Notes: generated by a model from the letters alone, not told the origin. 39,749 nt of DNA from Nostoc sp. TH1S01 (GCA_018993265.1 JAGKSW010000080.1:1-39749), one strand, 5' to 3'. Shown: positions 1 through 9,290, counted from the first letter of the stretch. Numbers and translations are program-made.

Positions 1-383
1 AAACGGGGGAGTGGCTCAATGTCATATTCATCACCAGGAGTTTTAGAAACTACTTCTAAAACAAACTGTGGAACAATATCTTTCTCTTCCCAAACAACAT
101 AGCTTGAACGAGATTTACCTGCTTTGCGTCGTTCGACTCCTAAGCTTAAAAAACCATCGGGAACTACTGGTACTAAATGACTCACACCAGTTGTATGATA
201 AATACCCATATCTACGCCAAAAAACCAGTCGTTACGCTTTGCCCAAATAGATTCCAACAGAAACAACAAAAGATTTGGAATAAAATTTTGGTCTTCATTA
301 TCCACAGGCGTATCATCCGAACAAGGCAATTCTGCACTGGTCGGTAGAGTTCGATAAGAGTCAAATTTTACCATAGGTAACAT
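1..383 (-). CDS. Uma2 family (DUF820) endonuclease-like protein, partial
   Basis: The gene runs off the left edge of the window, so only the first ~127 residues are present. The translation has the Uma2/DUF820 pattern: an early segment with ESIWAKRNDWFFGVDMGIY, then VPVVPDGFLSLGVE, then VLEVVSKTPGDEYD. These correspond to the PD-(D/E)XK-like core, in which the Asp of VPDG and the Glu of LEVVS would be the metal-binding pair. The family is greatly expanded in cyanobacteria and has a predicted restriction-endonuclease fold, but its physiological role is not established. Two Met codons are possible starts (383 and 374). It diverges from the NurA-type gene with about 80 bases between them, which must hold both promoters. 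Family assignment is fairly secure; substrate is unknown. Confidence 0.75.
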   Translation of the reverse strand, partial: MLPMVKFDSYRTLPTSAELPCSDDTPVDNEDQNFIPNLLLFLLESIWAKRNDWFFGVDMGIYHTTGVSHLVPVVPDGFLSLGVERRKAGKSRSSYVVWEEKDIVPQFVLEVVSKTPGDEYDIEPLPR

Positions 384-462
384 TTTGTGGTCATTTGACC
401 GATAAGCCGTGTCTAGAATTATATTTTATGCTTAATTAATTAATGGCTTCAGTTAAAAATCT

Positions 463-1638
463 ATGCTTGACCTGACAAAATTAGCGCGGCAAATGCAAGG
501 TTTAAGTCAGCATCTCTCACAAGAAGCTGTTGCTGGTCGCCAGCGTTTAGAATTAGCGCAACAACATTTAATCAATGCTTACGCGTGTCAGCAAGATTTA
601 ATTGAACGTCAAGAAAAATGGCGAGATCGCATTTTATTTGCTAATGCTACCCCGATTGAACCGTTAGAAACTCGGATTGATATTCCTGTTCCACCTAAAG
701 TACATACCGTTATCGCTACCGACGGTTCACAAATTGCACCCAGTCACCACGAAATTGCTTATTGCTATCTCTTAAATATCGGCAGAGTTGTTTTACACTA
801 CGGTCAAAATCGCCATCCACTGCTTGATAGTTTGCCAGAGGTATTTTACCGCCACGAAGATTTATATGCGTCACGTCAGTGGGGAATTAGAACTGAAGAA
901 TGGATGGGTTTTTGTCGGACTGCGAGTGAAGCAACGGTATTGGCTGAATTAGCTTGTGCAGCTAAGGGAGACGCACCAGCCTTAGCAATGGTGGATGGTT
1001 CGTTAGTTTATTGGTTTTTAGAACAGTTACCACTAGAGGCACGCGATCGCATTTTACCGCCGATTTTGCAAGCTTGGCAGCAGCTGCGTGATGCCGGAAT
1101 TCCCTTAATGGGTTATCTCAGCGCCTCTCGGAATGTGGAAGGAATTAACTTTTTACGGTTGATGGCTTGTCCCCATCCTGTTCCCGACTGTGTAAGTTAT
1201 TGTCCCAACCAGTTAGAAAAAGTTCCTTGCAAAGTTTTTGAACCTTTACGAGATACATCTTTGTGGTCAACCCAACTCCAGCCGGGACAACGCGGCCCTC
1301 TATGGCGGAGTAATGCTCGCATTTTAGAGTTTTATGAAGGACAAAGCATTTGTTTTTGTTACGTCCACGTAGGTACTGAAATTGCTCGCATCGAAGTCCC
1401 AGCCTGGGTTGTGGAAAATACAGTTATGTTTGATGAAGCCTTGGGTTTAATGCTGGCGCAAGTTCAAAAAGGATATGGCTACCCAGTGGCGATCGCCGAA
1501 GCACATAATCAAGCTGTGGTCAGAGGTGGCGATAAAGCGCGTTTCTTCGCTCTTTTAGAAAAACAAATGATTAAAGCTGGCTTAAAAAATGTTGGTACTT
1601 CTTACAAAGAAGCTCGAAAACGCGGAAGTATCGCTTAA
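463..1638 (+). CDS. NurA domain-containing protein
   Basis: A 391-residue protein of the NurA superfamily (Mn-dependent 5'-3' nuclease, RNase H-like fold). In archaea NurA works with HerA and Mre11-Rad50 in DNA-end resection. Landmarks are IATDGSQ (Asp87, the expected first metal ligand), AMVDGSLVYW (Asp178, second acidic motif) and a C-terminal IAEAHNQAVV segment typical of the family. A helical N-terminal stretch (~1-55) precedes the nuclease core. No HerA-like ATPase is next to it here. Cyanobacteria commonly carry this protein as a stand-alone gene, so the archaeal repair role is only an analogy. The ATG at 463 is used; another ATG at 441 is in a different frame. Confidence 0.85.
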   Translation: MLDLTKLARQMQGLSQHLSQEAVAGRQRLELAQQHLINAYACQQDLIERQEKWRDRILFANATPIEPLETRIDIPVPPKVHTVIATDGSQIAPSHHEIAYCYLLNIGRVVLHYGQNRHPLLDSLPEVFYRHEDLYASRQWGIRTEEWMGFCRTASEATVLAELACAAKGDAPALAMVDGSLVYWFLEQLPLEARDRILPPILQAWQQLRDAGIPLMGYLSASRNVEGINFLRLMACPHPVPDCVSYCPNQLEKVPCKVFEPLRDTSLWSTQLQPGQRGPLWRSNARILEFYEGQSICFCYVHVGTEIARIEVPAWVVENTVMFDEALGLMLAQVQKGYGYPVAIAEAHNQAVVRGGDKARFFALLEKQMIKAGLKNVGTSYKEARKRGSIA

Positions 1639-1711
1639 AAGTTGATATCTAGCAATTTTAGGGGATGGGGAATAAATAGAATTGCTAACTTATTTTATTT
1701 GTAAACAATTA

Positions 1712-2023
1712 TCAACTTTTTACCAACGTAATTAAGTCTACCTTCGTAACACTTCTTATTTTAATTTGATGCAATTCATGTTTACTTAATACTTTTTTAG
1801 GGAAATCTATACTTAGAAGATTGGGTAATAAATAGCTACTCGTACTCGAAAACATCAAGTTATCAGGTGAATTAATCACATCACGATGTAGTGTGGGTGT
1901 GTCAAACTGCCGTAAATATGAATAAACTCCGATTGCTATTAACCGACTAATTTTATCTTGTCGAGTTCTTAGTGCTTGATTGGCATGACTTGTGATATTG
2001 GAGAAAAAATTAATCCTCCCAAA
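1712..2023 (-). pseudogene. Startless ORF remnant, unrecognised
   Basis: On the minus strand an open frame of 103 codons runs from a stop at 2024-2026 to a TGA at 1712-1714. No usable start codon lies near its N-terminus, although the translation looks protein-like (for example LIAIGVYSYLRQFDTPTL and SPDNLMFSSTSSYLLPNLLS). A neighbouring frame begins with sensible residues (IDLGGLIFSPISQVMPIK) before a stop, which suggests a frameshift near 1975-2000 in a once longer gene. I do not recognise the family. This segment fills most of the space between the NurA gene and the histidine kinase. Confidence 0.35.
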
Positions 2024-2072
2024 TCAATATTTTCAAAGTTGATAAAGTCAAACACAACTGGCAAACTTGAAT

Positions 2073-4799
2073 ATGCAAACACAAGTTCAATTAACTGGAT
2101 ACCAATCACAAGAGCAATATTCTCGCTTCTTTTCTCTGTCTTTAGACTTACTATGTATTGCTGGTTTTGATGGTTATTTTAAAGAAATCAATCCAGCCTG
2201 GACAAAAATATTAGGTTGGTCAGAGCAAGAATTATTAAGTAAGCCATTCATTGAATTTGTACATCCTGCGGATAAAGATAATACACTTTTAGGAGCTAAA
2301 AAATTAGCGATGTCTTTCGAGACAATTTGTTTTGAAAATCGCTATTTATGCCGCGATGGTGCTTATAAATGGCTGTCTTGGTCTTCAACGCCATTTATTG
2401 AAGAACAGTTGATTTATGCTGTAGCTCGTGATGTTACTTTGCAAAAAGAGAATGAGATCGCATTACAAAAAACTATTCAAGAGTTAGAAGCATTCAAATT
2501 TGCATTAAATGCTCATTCTTTAGTAGCAATTACTGATGCAACAGGCAGAATAAATTATGCTAACGATAAATTTTGTCAGGTTTCCCAATACTCTAGAGAA
2601 GAACTATTAGGACAAGACCATCGTATAATTAATTCTGGATACCATTCTCCGGAATTCTTCACAAATTTATGGCAAACTATTGCCGCAGGTAACATCTGGA
2701 GAGGAGAGATTAAGAATAAAGCTAAAGATAACAGTTTTTATTGGGTAGATACGCTAATTGTACCCATGTTGAATAGCAATGGTAAACCCCAACAATATGT
2801 GGCTATTCGTACAGATATCACACAGCGTAAGCTTTCTGAGTTAGCTTTGTTAGAGCGATCGCGTTTATCATTATTAAGTGCAGAAGTTAGTTTATCGTTA
2901 TCTCAAAGTGGCACGCTTGCCGAAATTCTTCAAAGTTGCATAAATACAATATCAAAATATCTCGATGTTAACTTTGTATGTATTTGGACTTTTGAAAAGC
3001 AAACACAAGAGTTAGAATTCCAAGCTGGCGTTCATTGTCAAAATGCTAACTGCAATGCTTTCAGTAGCAATCAAGATTTTCCTCATGATATCGTTGTAGC
3101 TAATAAAATTGTTGGGTTAATGTCGCAAAACTACCAACCAATTTTGAATGAAGAAGTTGCAGTTAATTATGCCGATAATCTCCTTGAGCAAAAATTATCT
3201 ATGTTGCGCTTTTCTGCTTATCCTTTAATTGTTGAGGAAGAATTAATCGGCATTATGGCTTTGTTTACTCAGGAAGTTTTTAATGAACCCGCCCATAATA
3301 TGTTAAATTGGATTGCCAATAATATTGCAGTTGCCGTTGATAGAATTTGGGCGAGAGAAGAATTGCTGAGTCGCAGAGAAGCATTATTACTACGTTTAGC
3401 TAGTCAAATTCGCAGTTCCCTTGACCTAGATACAATTCTCGAAACTGCTGTTAATGAAATTCGCAGTTTATTGCAAGTTGACCGTTGCTATTTTCTGCAA
3501 TATTCTCCAGATTTTTCGCAACCTTATCTCACCATTACTCACGAAGCACGCAACCTTAATTTACCTTCTATCTTAGGTAATTTATCTTTGCAAAATCATG
3601 ATTTATTAGCAAAAATGCTTTTAAGTCAGGAGTTAGTTTGTATAGACAGGAATCAGGGAGATTTTTCTTTTCAGCCTAATGTACAAGTACTATTAAACGA
3701 GTTTGGCATTACCGCTCAATTGCTATTACCAGTTAAAAGCAATGCTGGTGAATTAGGTGCAATTGTTTGTAGTCATTGCTATGGCGATCGCATTTGGAGT
3801 ACTAGTGATATTGGAATTTTACAAGCCGTGACTGATCAGTTAGCGATCGCCGTAGATCATGCCCAATTATATACTCAAAGTCAAGCTGCAACTCTAGCAG
3901 CCCAAGCTCAGGCTGAAAAACTCACTCAAGCTTTACATCAATTACAGCAAACTCAATCGCAATTAATTCAACACGAAAAAATGTCTAGCTTGGGACAATT
4001 AGTAGCTGGAGTTGCTCATGAGATAAATAATCCCGTGAACTTTATTCATGGCAATATTAATTATGCTAATGAATATGTTGATAACTTACTCACGCTCCTG
4101 AATCTCTATCGAGAACAGTATCCCGAACCTACACCAGAAATTGCTGAATTTGAGGCAGAAGTTGATTTAGATTTTCTGACTGACGATTTATCAAAAATTC
4201 TCAGTTCTATGAAAATGGGTACTAATAGAATTAGAGAAATTGTTTTGAATTTGCGAAACTTTTCTCGTCTAGATGAAGCTGATAAAAAGTTAGTAGATAT
4301 TCATGAAGGTATTGATAATACCTTGCTAATTTTACACCATCGCTGGAAAAATAATGGGATTGGTTTAGGTATATCTGTTATTAGAGAATACGGTAATTTG
4401 CCATTAGTCGATTGCTATCCTGGAAAGTTGAACCAGGTATTTATGAATATTTTAACCAATGCAATTGATGCCTTGGAAGAGACAATAATTCAAGCAAAAA
4501 GCTTGGAAGATAATTACAAAGAAAAACTCAAACCGACCATTCTGATTCGTACAGAAAATTTAGATAAAAACTCCATTACTATCAAGATTAAAGATAATGG
4601 TTCTGGGATGACGGAAGAAATTAGAAGCCGTTTATTTGACCCATTCTTCACAACCAAGCCTGTAGGGAAAGGTACAGGTTTAGGATTATCTATTAGCTAT
4701 CAAATTATTGTAGAAAAACACAGTGGTAGCTTGGAATGTATCTCCGAACCAGGAAAAGGTACAGAATTTGTCATTAAAATTCCTGTAAAGTTAAACTAA
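2073..4799 (+). CDS. PAS-PAS-GAF-GAF hybrid-input sensor histidine kinase
   Basis: A soluble histidine kinase of about 908 residues with no predicted membrane segment. Domains in order: PAS (~15-125), PAS with PAC tail ending in AIRTDITQRK (~135-255), GAF (~265-440), GAF (~455-615), a coiled linker, then the kinase core. The H-box is GVAHEINNPVNF with the phosphoacceptor His near residue 649. The N-box is NILTNAIDALEE, the G1 box KDNGSGM, the F-box DPFFTTKP and the G2 box GKGTGLGLS. The core is therefore complete. Neither GAF shows a bilin-attachment Cys motif, so it is not obviously a cyanobacteriochrome. No response regulator is adjacent, so it probably signals to a regulator elsewhere. An in-frame TTG at 2067 is an alternative start; I prefer the ATG at 2073, although neither has a clear ribosome-binding site. 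Confidence 0.9.
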   Translation: MQTQVQLTGYQSQEQYSRFFSLSLDLLCIAGFDGYFKEINPAWTKILGWSEQELLSKPFIEFVHPADKDNTLLGAKKLAMSFETICFENRYLCRDGAYKWLSWSSTPFIEEQLIYAVARDVTLQKENEIALQKTIQELEAFKFALNAHSLVAITDATGRINYANDKFCQVSQYSREELLGQDHRIINSGYHSPEFFTNLWQTIAAGNIWRGEIKNKAKDNSFYWVDTLIVPMLNSNGKPQQYVAIRTDITQRKLSELALLERSRLSLLSAEVSLSLSQSGTLAEILQSCINTISKYLDVNFVCIWTFEKQTQELEFQAGVHCQNANCNAFSSNQDFPHDIVVANKIVGLMSQNYQPILNEEVAVNYADNLLEQKLSMLRFSAYPLIVEEELIGIMALFTQEVFNEPAHNMLNWIANNIAVAVDRIWAREELLSRREALLLRLASQIRSSLDLDTILETAVNEIRSLLQVDRCYFLQYSPDFSQPYLTITHEARNLNLPSILGNLSLQNHDLLAKMLLSQELVCIDRNQGDFSFQPNVQVLLNEFGITAQLLLPVKSNAGELGAIVCSHCYGDRIWSTSDIGILQAVTDQLAIAVDHAQLYTQSQAATLAAQAQAEKLTQALHQLQQTQSQLIQHEKMSSLGQLVAGVAHEINNPVNFIHGNINYANEYVDNLLTLLNLYREQYPEPTPEIAEFEAEVDLDFLTDDLSKILSSMKMGTNRIREIVLNLRNFSRLDEADKKLVDIHEGIDNTLLILHHRWKNNGIGLGISVIREYGNLPLVDCYPGKLNQVFMNILTNAIDALEETIIQAKSLEDNYKEKLKPTILIRTENLDKNSITIKIKDNGSGMTEEIRSRLFDPFFTTKPVGKGTGLGLSISYQIIVEKHSGSLECISEPGKGTEFVIKIPVKLN

Positions 4800-4805
4800 A
4801 AGTTG

Positions 4806-4837
4806 CAGTAGAGACACAATTAACTGTGTCTCTACTG
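4806..4837 (+). terminator. 13-bp palindrome after histidine kinase gene
   Basis: Perfect arms CAGTAGAGACACA and TGTGTCTCTACTG flank a 6-base loop, starting 6 bases after the kinase stop codon. There is no T-run, so it may act as an RNA-stabilising or attenuating hairpin, or be a copy of a dispersed cyanobacterial palindromic repeat. Confidence 0.6.
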
Positions 4838-4904
4838 AAATACCCAAAGCTGTCGGCGATCGCCTAAACTATCTAACATAGGATTAGCGATACAACGGTC
4901 AGCG

Positions 4905-5690
4905 ATGCAAAATATCAATCAATTTAGCACTACAGGGCTAAGTTTAGAGCTATTCCATGTCCAGACAAACACGGCTTTTGACTTACCACCCAATCTGACA
5001 GTGATTCGGATTGGTAAGCCAAATGATCAGCATTCGCCTGATATTGATGTTTCCAGTTTGCCAAATGCGGAAGTAGTTTCTCGCATTCACGCTCAAATTA
5101 TAGTGGATGCTAGTAATTACTTGATTGAAGACTTAGGTAGTTCTAACGGGACATTTCTCAACGATGTTAAGCTGGAAGCAGGAACTAGATATCAGTTAAA
5201 AGTAGGCGATCGCATCGAGCTTGGGCAAAATCATTCTGTAACTTTTATTTTGCAAAATTCCCAAGAACATTCACCAGCTTTACTGACATCTTCTCAAATC
5301 ACTCAAATTGCACCCCAACTAGTTGAGCAAAACCAATCAATTGTGGTAGATAAAACAACCAAGCTAGTAGGTTTAACTTTGATAGTTACCAGCATTGTGC
5401 TTTTAACTGCCAATGTTAGAATCGGCATATTTTTTGGTTTACCTAGCGTCCTTCTCTGTTTTGCTGGAATTTTTGTGTTGTGTCAGCAACGTGTTAATCG
5501 CAATCTCGGCTGGATTTTGATTGCCATAGGAATCGTCATCATTATATTTACTGGTCGTCTTTTTGCCTCAGTTAACCTCTTATTATTAATCGCAACTTCC
5601 GCTTTATTTTTTATCGGTTATCTACTTTTCACCACAGGTAAAATATTTGGTTATGATTGGCGATCGCTACCACAAATAATTAATAAATAG
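4905..5690 (+). CDS. FHA domain protein with C-terminal membrane domain
   Basis: A 261-residue protein whose N-terminal half is a forkhead-associated domain, a reader of phosphothreonine peptides. The diagnostic residues are present: IRIG (~34-37), SRIHAQ with Ser59, Arg60 and His62, and GSSNGTFLN at 78-86. Residues ~152-250 are hydrophobic and form about four membrane helices, so the FHA domain should face the cytoplasm from the membrane. This would let it recruit a substrate of a Ser/Thr kinase, but no such kinase is in the window. It lies about 105 bases downstream of the histidine kinase with a hairpin between them, so co-transcription is uncertain. A strong terminator follows. Confidence 0.85.
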   Translation: MQNINQFSTTGLSLELFHVQTNTAFDLPPNLTVIRIGKPNDQHSPDIDVSSLPNAEVVSRIHAQIIVDASNYLIEDLGSSNGTFLNDVKLEAGTRYQLKVGDRIELGQNHSVTFILQNSQEHSPALLTSSQITQIAPQLVEQNQSIVVDKTTKLVGLTLIVTSIVLLTANVRIGIFFGLPSVLLCFAGIFVLCQQRVNRNLGWILIAIGIVIIIFTGRLFASVNLLLLIATSALFFIGYLLFTTGKIFGYDWRSLPQIINK

Positions 5691-5694
5691 AAAA

Positions 5695-5726
5695 AAGGTT
5701 ACGCCATGAGCGTAACCTTGGTTTTC
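5695..5726 (+). terminator. Rho-independent terminator of the FHA gene
   Basis: Perfect 10-bp arms AAGGTTACGC and GCGTAACCTT with a 5-base loop begin 4 bases after the stop codon and are followed by GGTTTTCT. Confidence 0.85.
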
Positions 5727-5729
5727 TGT

Positions 5730-5875
5730 ACTATAGCAATCCTATCTGAGTTGTGAAAAATATTCTTTTTAACGAACCGCAAAGGACGCATAGACGCGAT
5801 AGCGGCTTCCCGAAGGGTAGGACACAAAGAAAGAGAAGAAAGAGAATTTCACAAATGATTTAGGATTGCTATAGT
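5730..5875. mobile_element. MITE-like element with ~29-bp terminal inverted repeats
   Basis: The ends ACTATAGCAATCCTA...TTGTGAAA (5730-5758) and their inverted partner (5847-5875) match at 25 of 29 positions by hand alignment. The 146-bp interior has no coding capacity. It contains a dispersed-repeat core, CGGCTTCCCGAAGGGTA (5803-5819), which recurs at 10118-10134. A related short element with ATAGCAGTCCTA ends lies at 15238-15310. No clear target duplication is visible. Confidence 0.6.
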
Positions 5876-5905
5876 TCAATTTAAAAATTGGTTTTGCGTC
5901 AGTCC

Positions 5906-8647
5906 TTAAACAATCACAAAATTGCTGACATCCAATGCAGGCGCACCAGATAGTTGAGCGAGTTGCACCTGTCTAAATCCACCAGCATTACCATCTTGGT
6001 CAAAGTACAACGCACCAGTAGTGTCGTTATAAATAAATCTTTGATCAGCAGTTGTTGTAGAGGTTCCCAAAGTAAACTGACCAATCGACAGCGCCCCTGC
6101 TAATAAACCACCTCCAAAACCAGCAGCAGATATCCGAATGATGTCATCACTAATGCTGAAGTCAGTAATAGTATCTGTACCTTCATTGAAACTATTAAAG
6201 ACAAAGGTATTTCCACCGCCGCCACCAGAGATTAAATCATTACCTCTGCCACCGATGAGAACATCATTGCCATTACCGCCGATGAGGGTATCATTACCCG
6301 TACCACCGTCGAGGGTATTATTACCAGAAGCGCCAACAGCTGAAAGCTCATCATTACCACTACCGCCATTGAGGGTGTTATTTCCATGCGAATAATCCAC
6401 AATTAGGATGTCGTTACCACCAGCAGCATTGAGGATATTATTCCCCAGGGAGGCAACCGCAGACAGATAATCATCAGAATTTTCACTATTAAGGATGTTA
6501 TCGCCGGTTGACTGATCCACATTTAAGGTATTGCGTCCAGCACCACCATTGAGGGTATTATTACCAGTTGAACCAATTGCCGAAAGGTAATCATTACCAC
6601 TACCACCATCAAGCAGGTTATTGCCGCTTGACTCATCCACATCTAATGTATCGTCACCACTACCACCATTGAGGGTGTTATCACCAGATGAACGATAGGC
6701 GGAAAGGGTATCGTTACCGTTGTCACCATTAAGGCTGTTATCACCTGTGGAATCGTTAACGTTGAAGGTATCATTACCTTCGCCACCATTGAGGGTGTTA
6801 CTCCCAGATGAAGCAACAGCAGATAGATAATCAGCACCAGCATCTCCATTGAGGGTGTTATCCCCTGTGGAATCGTTCACATCTAATGTATCTATCCCAT
6901 TACCACCATTGAGGATGTTATTGCCAAAAGCACCAACCGCCGACAGATAATCATTACCAGTACCACCATTGAGGATGTTATAGCCGATTGACTGATCCAC
7001 AATTACGATGTCGTTACCGCCTCCAGCATCAAGGAGGTTATTCCCCTCGGAACCAACCGCCGACAGATAATCATTACCTGCACCACCATTGAGGATGTTA
7101 TAGCCGATTGACTGATCCACATTTAAAGTATCCTCTCCATCACCGCCATAGAGAGTATTGCTGCCAAATGAATCAATCGCTGACAGATAATCATCTCCAG
7201 CACCACCATCAAGCACGTTATTACCGGTTGACTGATCCACATCTAACGTATCGTCATCACTACCACCATTGAGGGTGTTATCCCCAGATGAACGATAGGC
7301 GGAAAGGGTATCGTTATCGTTGTCACCATTGAGGCTGTTATCCCCGGTGGAATCGTTAACGTTTAAGGTATCATCACCTACACCACCATTCAGGGTGTTA
7401 TCACCAGATGAAGCGATCGCCGAAAGATAATCATCACCTGTATCACCATTGAGGGTATTATCCCCTGTGGAATCGTCAATATTTAAGGTATCTATCCCAT
7501 TACCGCCATTGAGGGTGTTATTCCCAAAAGCACCAACCGCCGACAGATAATCATCATCTGTACCACCATTGAGGGTGTTATTGCCTGTGGACTGATCAAT
7601 AATTAATCTGTCGTTACCGCCTTCACCGTTGAGGGTGTTATTCCCCTCGGAACCAACCGCCGACAGATAATCATCACCCGCACCACCATTAAGATCATTA
7701 GCGCCGCTTGACTGATCCACATTTAAGGTATCGGCTTCGCCACCACCATAGAGGCTGTTATTCCCAGATGAATCAATCGCCGACAGATAATCATCACCCG
7801 CACCACCATAGAGGGTGTTATTACCGCTTGACTGATCTACATCTAATGAATCACCCCCATTACCACCGTCGAGGGTGTTGTCACCAGTTGAACGATAAGC
7901 CGTCAGGGTATCGTCACCGTTATTACCATTGAGGGTGTTATTACCTGTGGAATCGCTAATGTTTAAAGTATCATCGCCTAAGCCACCGTTGAGGGTGTTA
8001 TTCCCAGTTGAAGCAACAGCAGAAAGATAATCATCACCCGCACCACCATAGAGGGTGTTATTACCTGTGGAATCGTCAATATTTAAGGTATCTATTCCAT
8101 TACCACCATAGAGGGTGTTATTCCCAGAAGCACCAATAGCAGACAGTTCATCATCACCAGCACTACCATCGAGTACATTATTCCCGTCGGAATAATCGAC
8201 AATTAATCTGTCGTTACCATCTCCACCATTGAGGAGGTTGCTTCCAAATGAAGCGATCGCCGACAGATAATCATCATCAGCACCACCATAAAGTAGGTTA
8301 TTGCCAGTTGACTGATCCACATTTAAAATATCTTCCCCATTTCCACCGCTGAGGGTGTTAATTCCCAATGAACCAACCGCCGATAGATAATCATCCCCAT
8401 CTGCACCATTCAGCACGTTATTGCCACTTGACAAATCCGCATCTAATATGTCATCGCCATTAGCACCGTTGAGGACGCTATTACCAGATGTAGCAGTGAC
8501 GAGCAGAGTATCATCATCAGCACCACCCTCTAAAATATCGTTGCCCCCGTTACCCGATAAAATATCAATTCCGGCAAAGCCTCTAATAATATCATCACCA
8601 GTTGTGCCGATGAGATTATCATCGCCATTAGTGCCATTAATTGCCAT
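5906..8647 (-). CDS. RTX-like calcium-binding repeat protein, type I secretion candidate
   Basis: A 913-residue, very acidic, Gly/Asn/Asp-rich protein. Residues 1-58 hold ordinary RTX nonapeptides (GTNGDDNLI). Residues 59-778 are 36 consecutive 20-residue units, each with one GGxGxDxL nonapeptide followed by an 11-residue linker of the type xxxSxGNNx. Most units alternate between a DYLSAxxS form and a DTLNVDxS form. Residues 779-812 return to classic nonapeptides, and the last ~100 residues (starting NTFVFNSFNEGTDTITDF) are the C-terminal domain typical of type I-secreted cyanobacterial RTX proteins. No signal peptide is present, as expected for type I secretion, and no ABC/HlyD/TolC genes are nearby. 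Calcium-dependent beta-roll folding and a surface or extracellular location follow from the family. The start has AGGT eight bases upstream. Confidence 0.85.
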   Translation of the reverse strand: MAINGTNGDDNLIGTTGDDIIRGFAGIDILSGNGGNDILEGGADDDTLLVTATSGNSVLNGANGDDILDADLSSGNNVLNGADGDDYLSAVGSLGINTLSGGNGEDILNVDQSTGNNLLYGGADDDYLSAIASFGSNLLNGGDGNDRLIVDYSDGNNVLDGSAGDDELSAIGASGNNTLYGGNGIDTLNIDDSTGNNTLYGGAGDDYLSAVASTGNNTLNGGLGDDTLNISDSTGNNTLNGNNGDDTLTAYRSTGDNTLDGGNGGDSLDVDQSSGNNTLYGGAGDDYLSAIDSSGNNSLYGGGEADTLNVDQSSGANDLNGGAGDDYLSAVGSEGNNTLNGEGGNDRLIIDQSTGNNTLNGGTDDDYLSAVGAFGNNTLNGGNGIDTLNIDDSTGDNTLNGDTGDDYLSAIASSGDNTLNGGVGDDTLNVNDSTGDNSLNGDNDNDTLSAYRSSGDNTLNGGSDDDTLDVDQSTGNNVLDGGAGDDYLSAIDSFGSNTLYGGDGEDTLNVDQSIGYNILNGGAGNDYLSAVGSEGNNLLDAGGGNDIVIVDQSIGYNILNGGTGNDYLSAVGAFGNNILNGGNGIDTLDVNDSTGDNTLNGDAGADYLSAVASSGSNTLNGGEGNDTFNVNDSTGDNSLNGDNGNDTLSAYRSSGDNTLNGGSGDDTLDVDESSGNNLLDGGSGNDYLSAIGSTGNNTLNGGAGRNTLNVDQSTGDNILNSENSDDYLSAVASLGNNILNAAGGNDILIVDYSHGNNTLNGGSGNDELSAVGASGNNTLDGGTGNDTLIGGNGNDVLIGGRGNDLISGGGGGNTFVFNSFNEGTDTITDFSISDDIIRISAAGFGGGLLAGALSIGQFTLGTSTTTADQRFIYNDTTGALYFDQDGNAGGFRQVQLAQLSGAPALDVSNFVIV
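6314..8473 (-). repeat. 36 tandem 60-bp repeats with 600-bp super-period
   Basis: This is the coding array of the RTX-like protein. All 36 units are exactly 60 bp, with no indels. Every tenth unit is most alike: the unit reading AYRS occurs as numbers 10, 20 and 30, near 7870-7930, 7270-7330 and 6670-6730. The GIDTL unit occurs as 7, 17 and 27. The DNA therefore holds about 3.6 copies of a 600-bp block, which points to segmental duplication of ten-unit blocks. Confidence 0.9.
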
Positions 8648-9240
8648 AACTTTTACCTAAAATAAATTGATTGTTTCAGTCAGTTGAAAGTTTTCAAATT
8701 ACATGTTTTGCTGTTTTATGAAAAAAACATGCCGATAGCCGTTGCTTTCAGCATTTTTTTCGTGAGTATAAAAGCAATAAAATTCGGTTAAATTTTAAAT
8801 GCACAATTTGCAACATAATGTTGGCTTTTGCTGTCGCATTAACTAAGTACAAACATATTTAACTAAAGCATATCTGGATTACATAACATAGTAATTTTTT
8901 ATAAAGTTTTTCCTACTAATTCTCAAGAGACCCATAGACATTACAGATAAGAATCCAGGAGCCAGAATGCGGGAAATTTTATGTCTAATTCTTTTCATTC
9001 AATAGATTAATCATGCGCTCATTGCTGTTAAATCTGATCCTTCGACAGGCTCCCTTCGAGAAGCTCAGGGCATCGCCAGGAATCGCTTCTGACTCCTGAT
9101 TGCTAAATTTTTACCACAACAGATTGATTTTTATCCTTATTGTTCAATTGGTATGGAATGTGCTTCTTAAAAGTATTAGAAAAGTTGGCTAATAAAATGA
9201 GTGCGTCTATCTAGAACTGATAAACTTTTTCAAGTATGTA

Positions 9241-9290
9241 TCAAGATTATTAAAATTAATATTAGACAATACCAATTTTAATAATCTTGA
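9241..9290. repeat. 17-bp perfect inverted repeat in the gene-free spacer
   Basis: The arms TCAAGATTATTAAAATT (9241-9257) and AATTTTAATAATCTTGA (9274-9290) flank a 16-base loop. The hairpin is AT-rich with no T-tail, and no gene ends nearby. It could be a transposon-end remnant or a structured transcript. Confidence 0.55.

Noticed and set aside
2073-4799. Cyanobacteriochrome-type GAF domain in the histidine kinase
   Set aside because: Neither GAF domain has the Cys-His chromophore-attachment motif.
6314-8473. Regular 60-bp direct repeats as a possible CRISPR array
   Set aside because: There are no unique spacers; the whole period is repeated and is a single open protein frame with RTX motifs.
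6138-8660. Plus-strand frames of 74-85 codons across the RTX gene
   Set aside because: They are antisense shadows of a low-complexity repeat; the Pro/Ser/Leu or His-rich translations match no family.
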